Translations under genes and position numbers: made by a program
NCBI GenBank assembly: GCA_002336985.1
Contig: DDFE01000053.1
Location: 2,034-8,473 of the forward strand
Origin: Sphingomonadales bacterium UBA1936
GTDB taxonomy: Bacteria; Pseudomonadota; Alphaproteobacteria; Sphingomonadales; Sphingomonadaceae
Direction of reading: 5' to 3'
DNA: 6,440 nucleotides
Notes under the pieces: model-generated
What the model was told of the DNA's origin: nothing
Seen by the model: only the letters and a program-made list of their open reading frames with translations
Databases searched by the model: none
Shown here: positions 6,186 through 6,440 of the stretch, in pieces
Layout: each line of letters starts with the position of its first letter
Position numbering within the stretch: position 1 is the first letter of the stretch

Positions 6186-6440
6186 CTAGCGCGTGGCGTT
6201 GTATTGAAGCTGGTCGGCGGTCAGCTGAAATCCGATCAGCAGCTCGAAACTGGCGCGGGCGACCGCGGCCTTGATGTTCGGGCGGGTCAGCGGGTCGATC
6301 GCTGCATCTTCTTGGCCGGCCTTGCGCTTCTTGGTCAGTTCGCGCTGGATCTCGGGCGGGAGGGTCGCCTCGGCACGGTTGATCACGGCACCGGCCTGCG
6401 CCTGGACGCTCGCACGCGTCTGTCCGTCGGGGAAGACGAT
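6186..6440 (-). CDS. Unrecognised protein, C-terminal fragment (5' end outside window)
   Basis: A minus-strand frame is open from the right edge of the window (84 codons) to a TAG at 6188-6186. The GTG at 6386 is merely an internal Val, because the frame continues upstream as I-V-F-P-D-G-Q-T-R-A and beyond. The visible part is hydrophilic, with a charged stretch RELTKKRKAGQED and a C-terminus ending FELLIGFQLTADQLQYNATR. It shows no membrane segment, cysteine cluster or motif that I recognise, so I assign no function. It is read in the same direction as gcvT and lies upstream of it. I see no clear terminator between the two, so some read-through into the gcv leader is possible. Codon composition is like the neighbours, which supports real coding, but the fragment is short. 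Confidence 0.65.
   Translation of the reverse strand: MVFPDGQTRASVQAQAGAVINRAEATLPPEIQRELTKKRKAGQEDAAIDPLTRPNIKAAVARASFELLIGFQLTADQLQYNATR

Overview
This window is a GC-rich, densely coded stretch of a bacterial chromosome. The codon use, the split two-subunit glycine decarboxylase and the protein sequences suggest an alphaproteobacterium, most likely a sphingomonad (inference; no rRNA or other phylogenetic marker is present). It is mostly a well-known housekeeping locus. I see no mobile element, defence system, CRISPR array, tRNA or rRNA.

Layout from left to right. Bases 1-1262 (+) hold the C-terminal two thirds or so of a DUF885-family protein, a putative zinc metallopeptidase-like enzyme whose N-terminus lies outside the window. 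Bases 1263-1430 separate it from the convergent gcv operon. This gap is filled by a nested set of inverted repeats (1265-1423) that looks like a dispersed palindromic element and probably also acts as a two-way transcription barrier. Bases 1431-5846 (-) are the operon gcvT-gcvH-gcvPA-gcvPB, read right to left, with 1, 1 and 4 nt stop/start overlaps. Bases 5847-6185 are the operon leader: a tandem glycine riboswitch (about 5911-6100), a small hairpin and ribosome-binding site in front of gcvT, and a weak promoter candidate upstream. Bases 6186-6440 (-) are the 3' end of an unrecognised gene that runs off the window.

How it works together. Glycine binding to the two aptamers should switch on the operon. 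GcvPA and GcvPB together form the PLP-dependent P-protein, which decarboxylates glycine and loads the aminomethyl group onto the lipoyl arm of GcvH. GcvT then passes the one-carbon unit to tetrahydrofolate and releases ammonia. The fourth component, dihydrolipoamide dehydrogenase (L-protein), is not in the window and is presumably supplied from elsewhere in the genome.

The points most worth a second look are the possible anti-Shine-Dalgarno switch between the second aptamer and gcvT, the symmetric composite repeat at 1265-1423, the uneven ribosome-binding sites at the overlapping gene junctions, and the unidentified partial gene at the right edge. I do not find evidence of a previously undescribed system.
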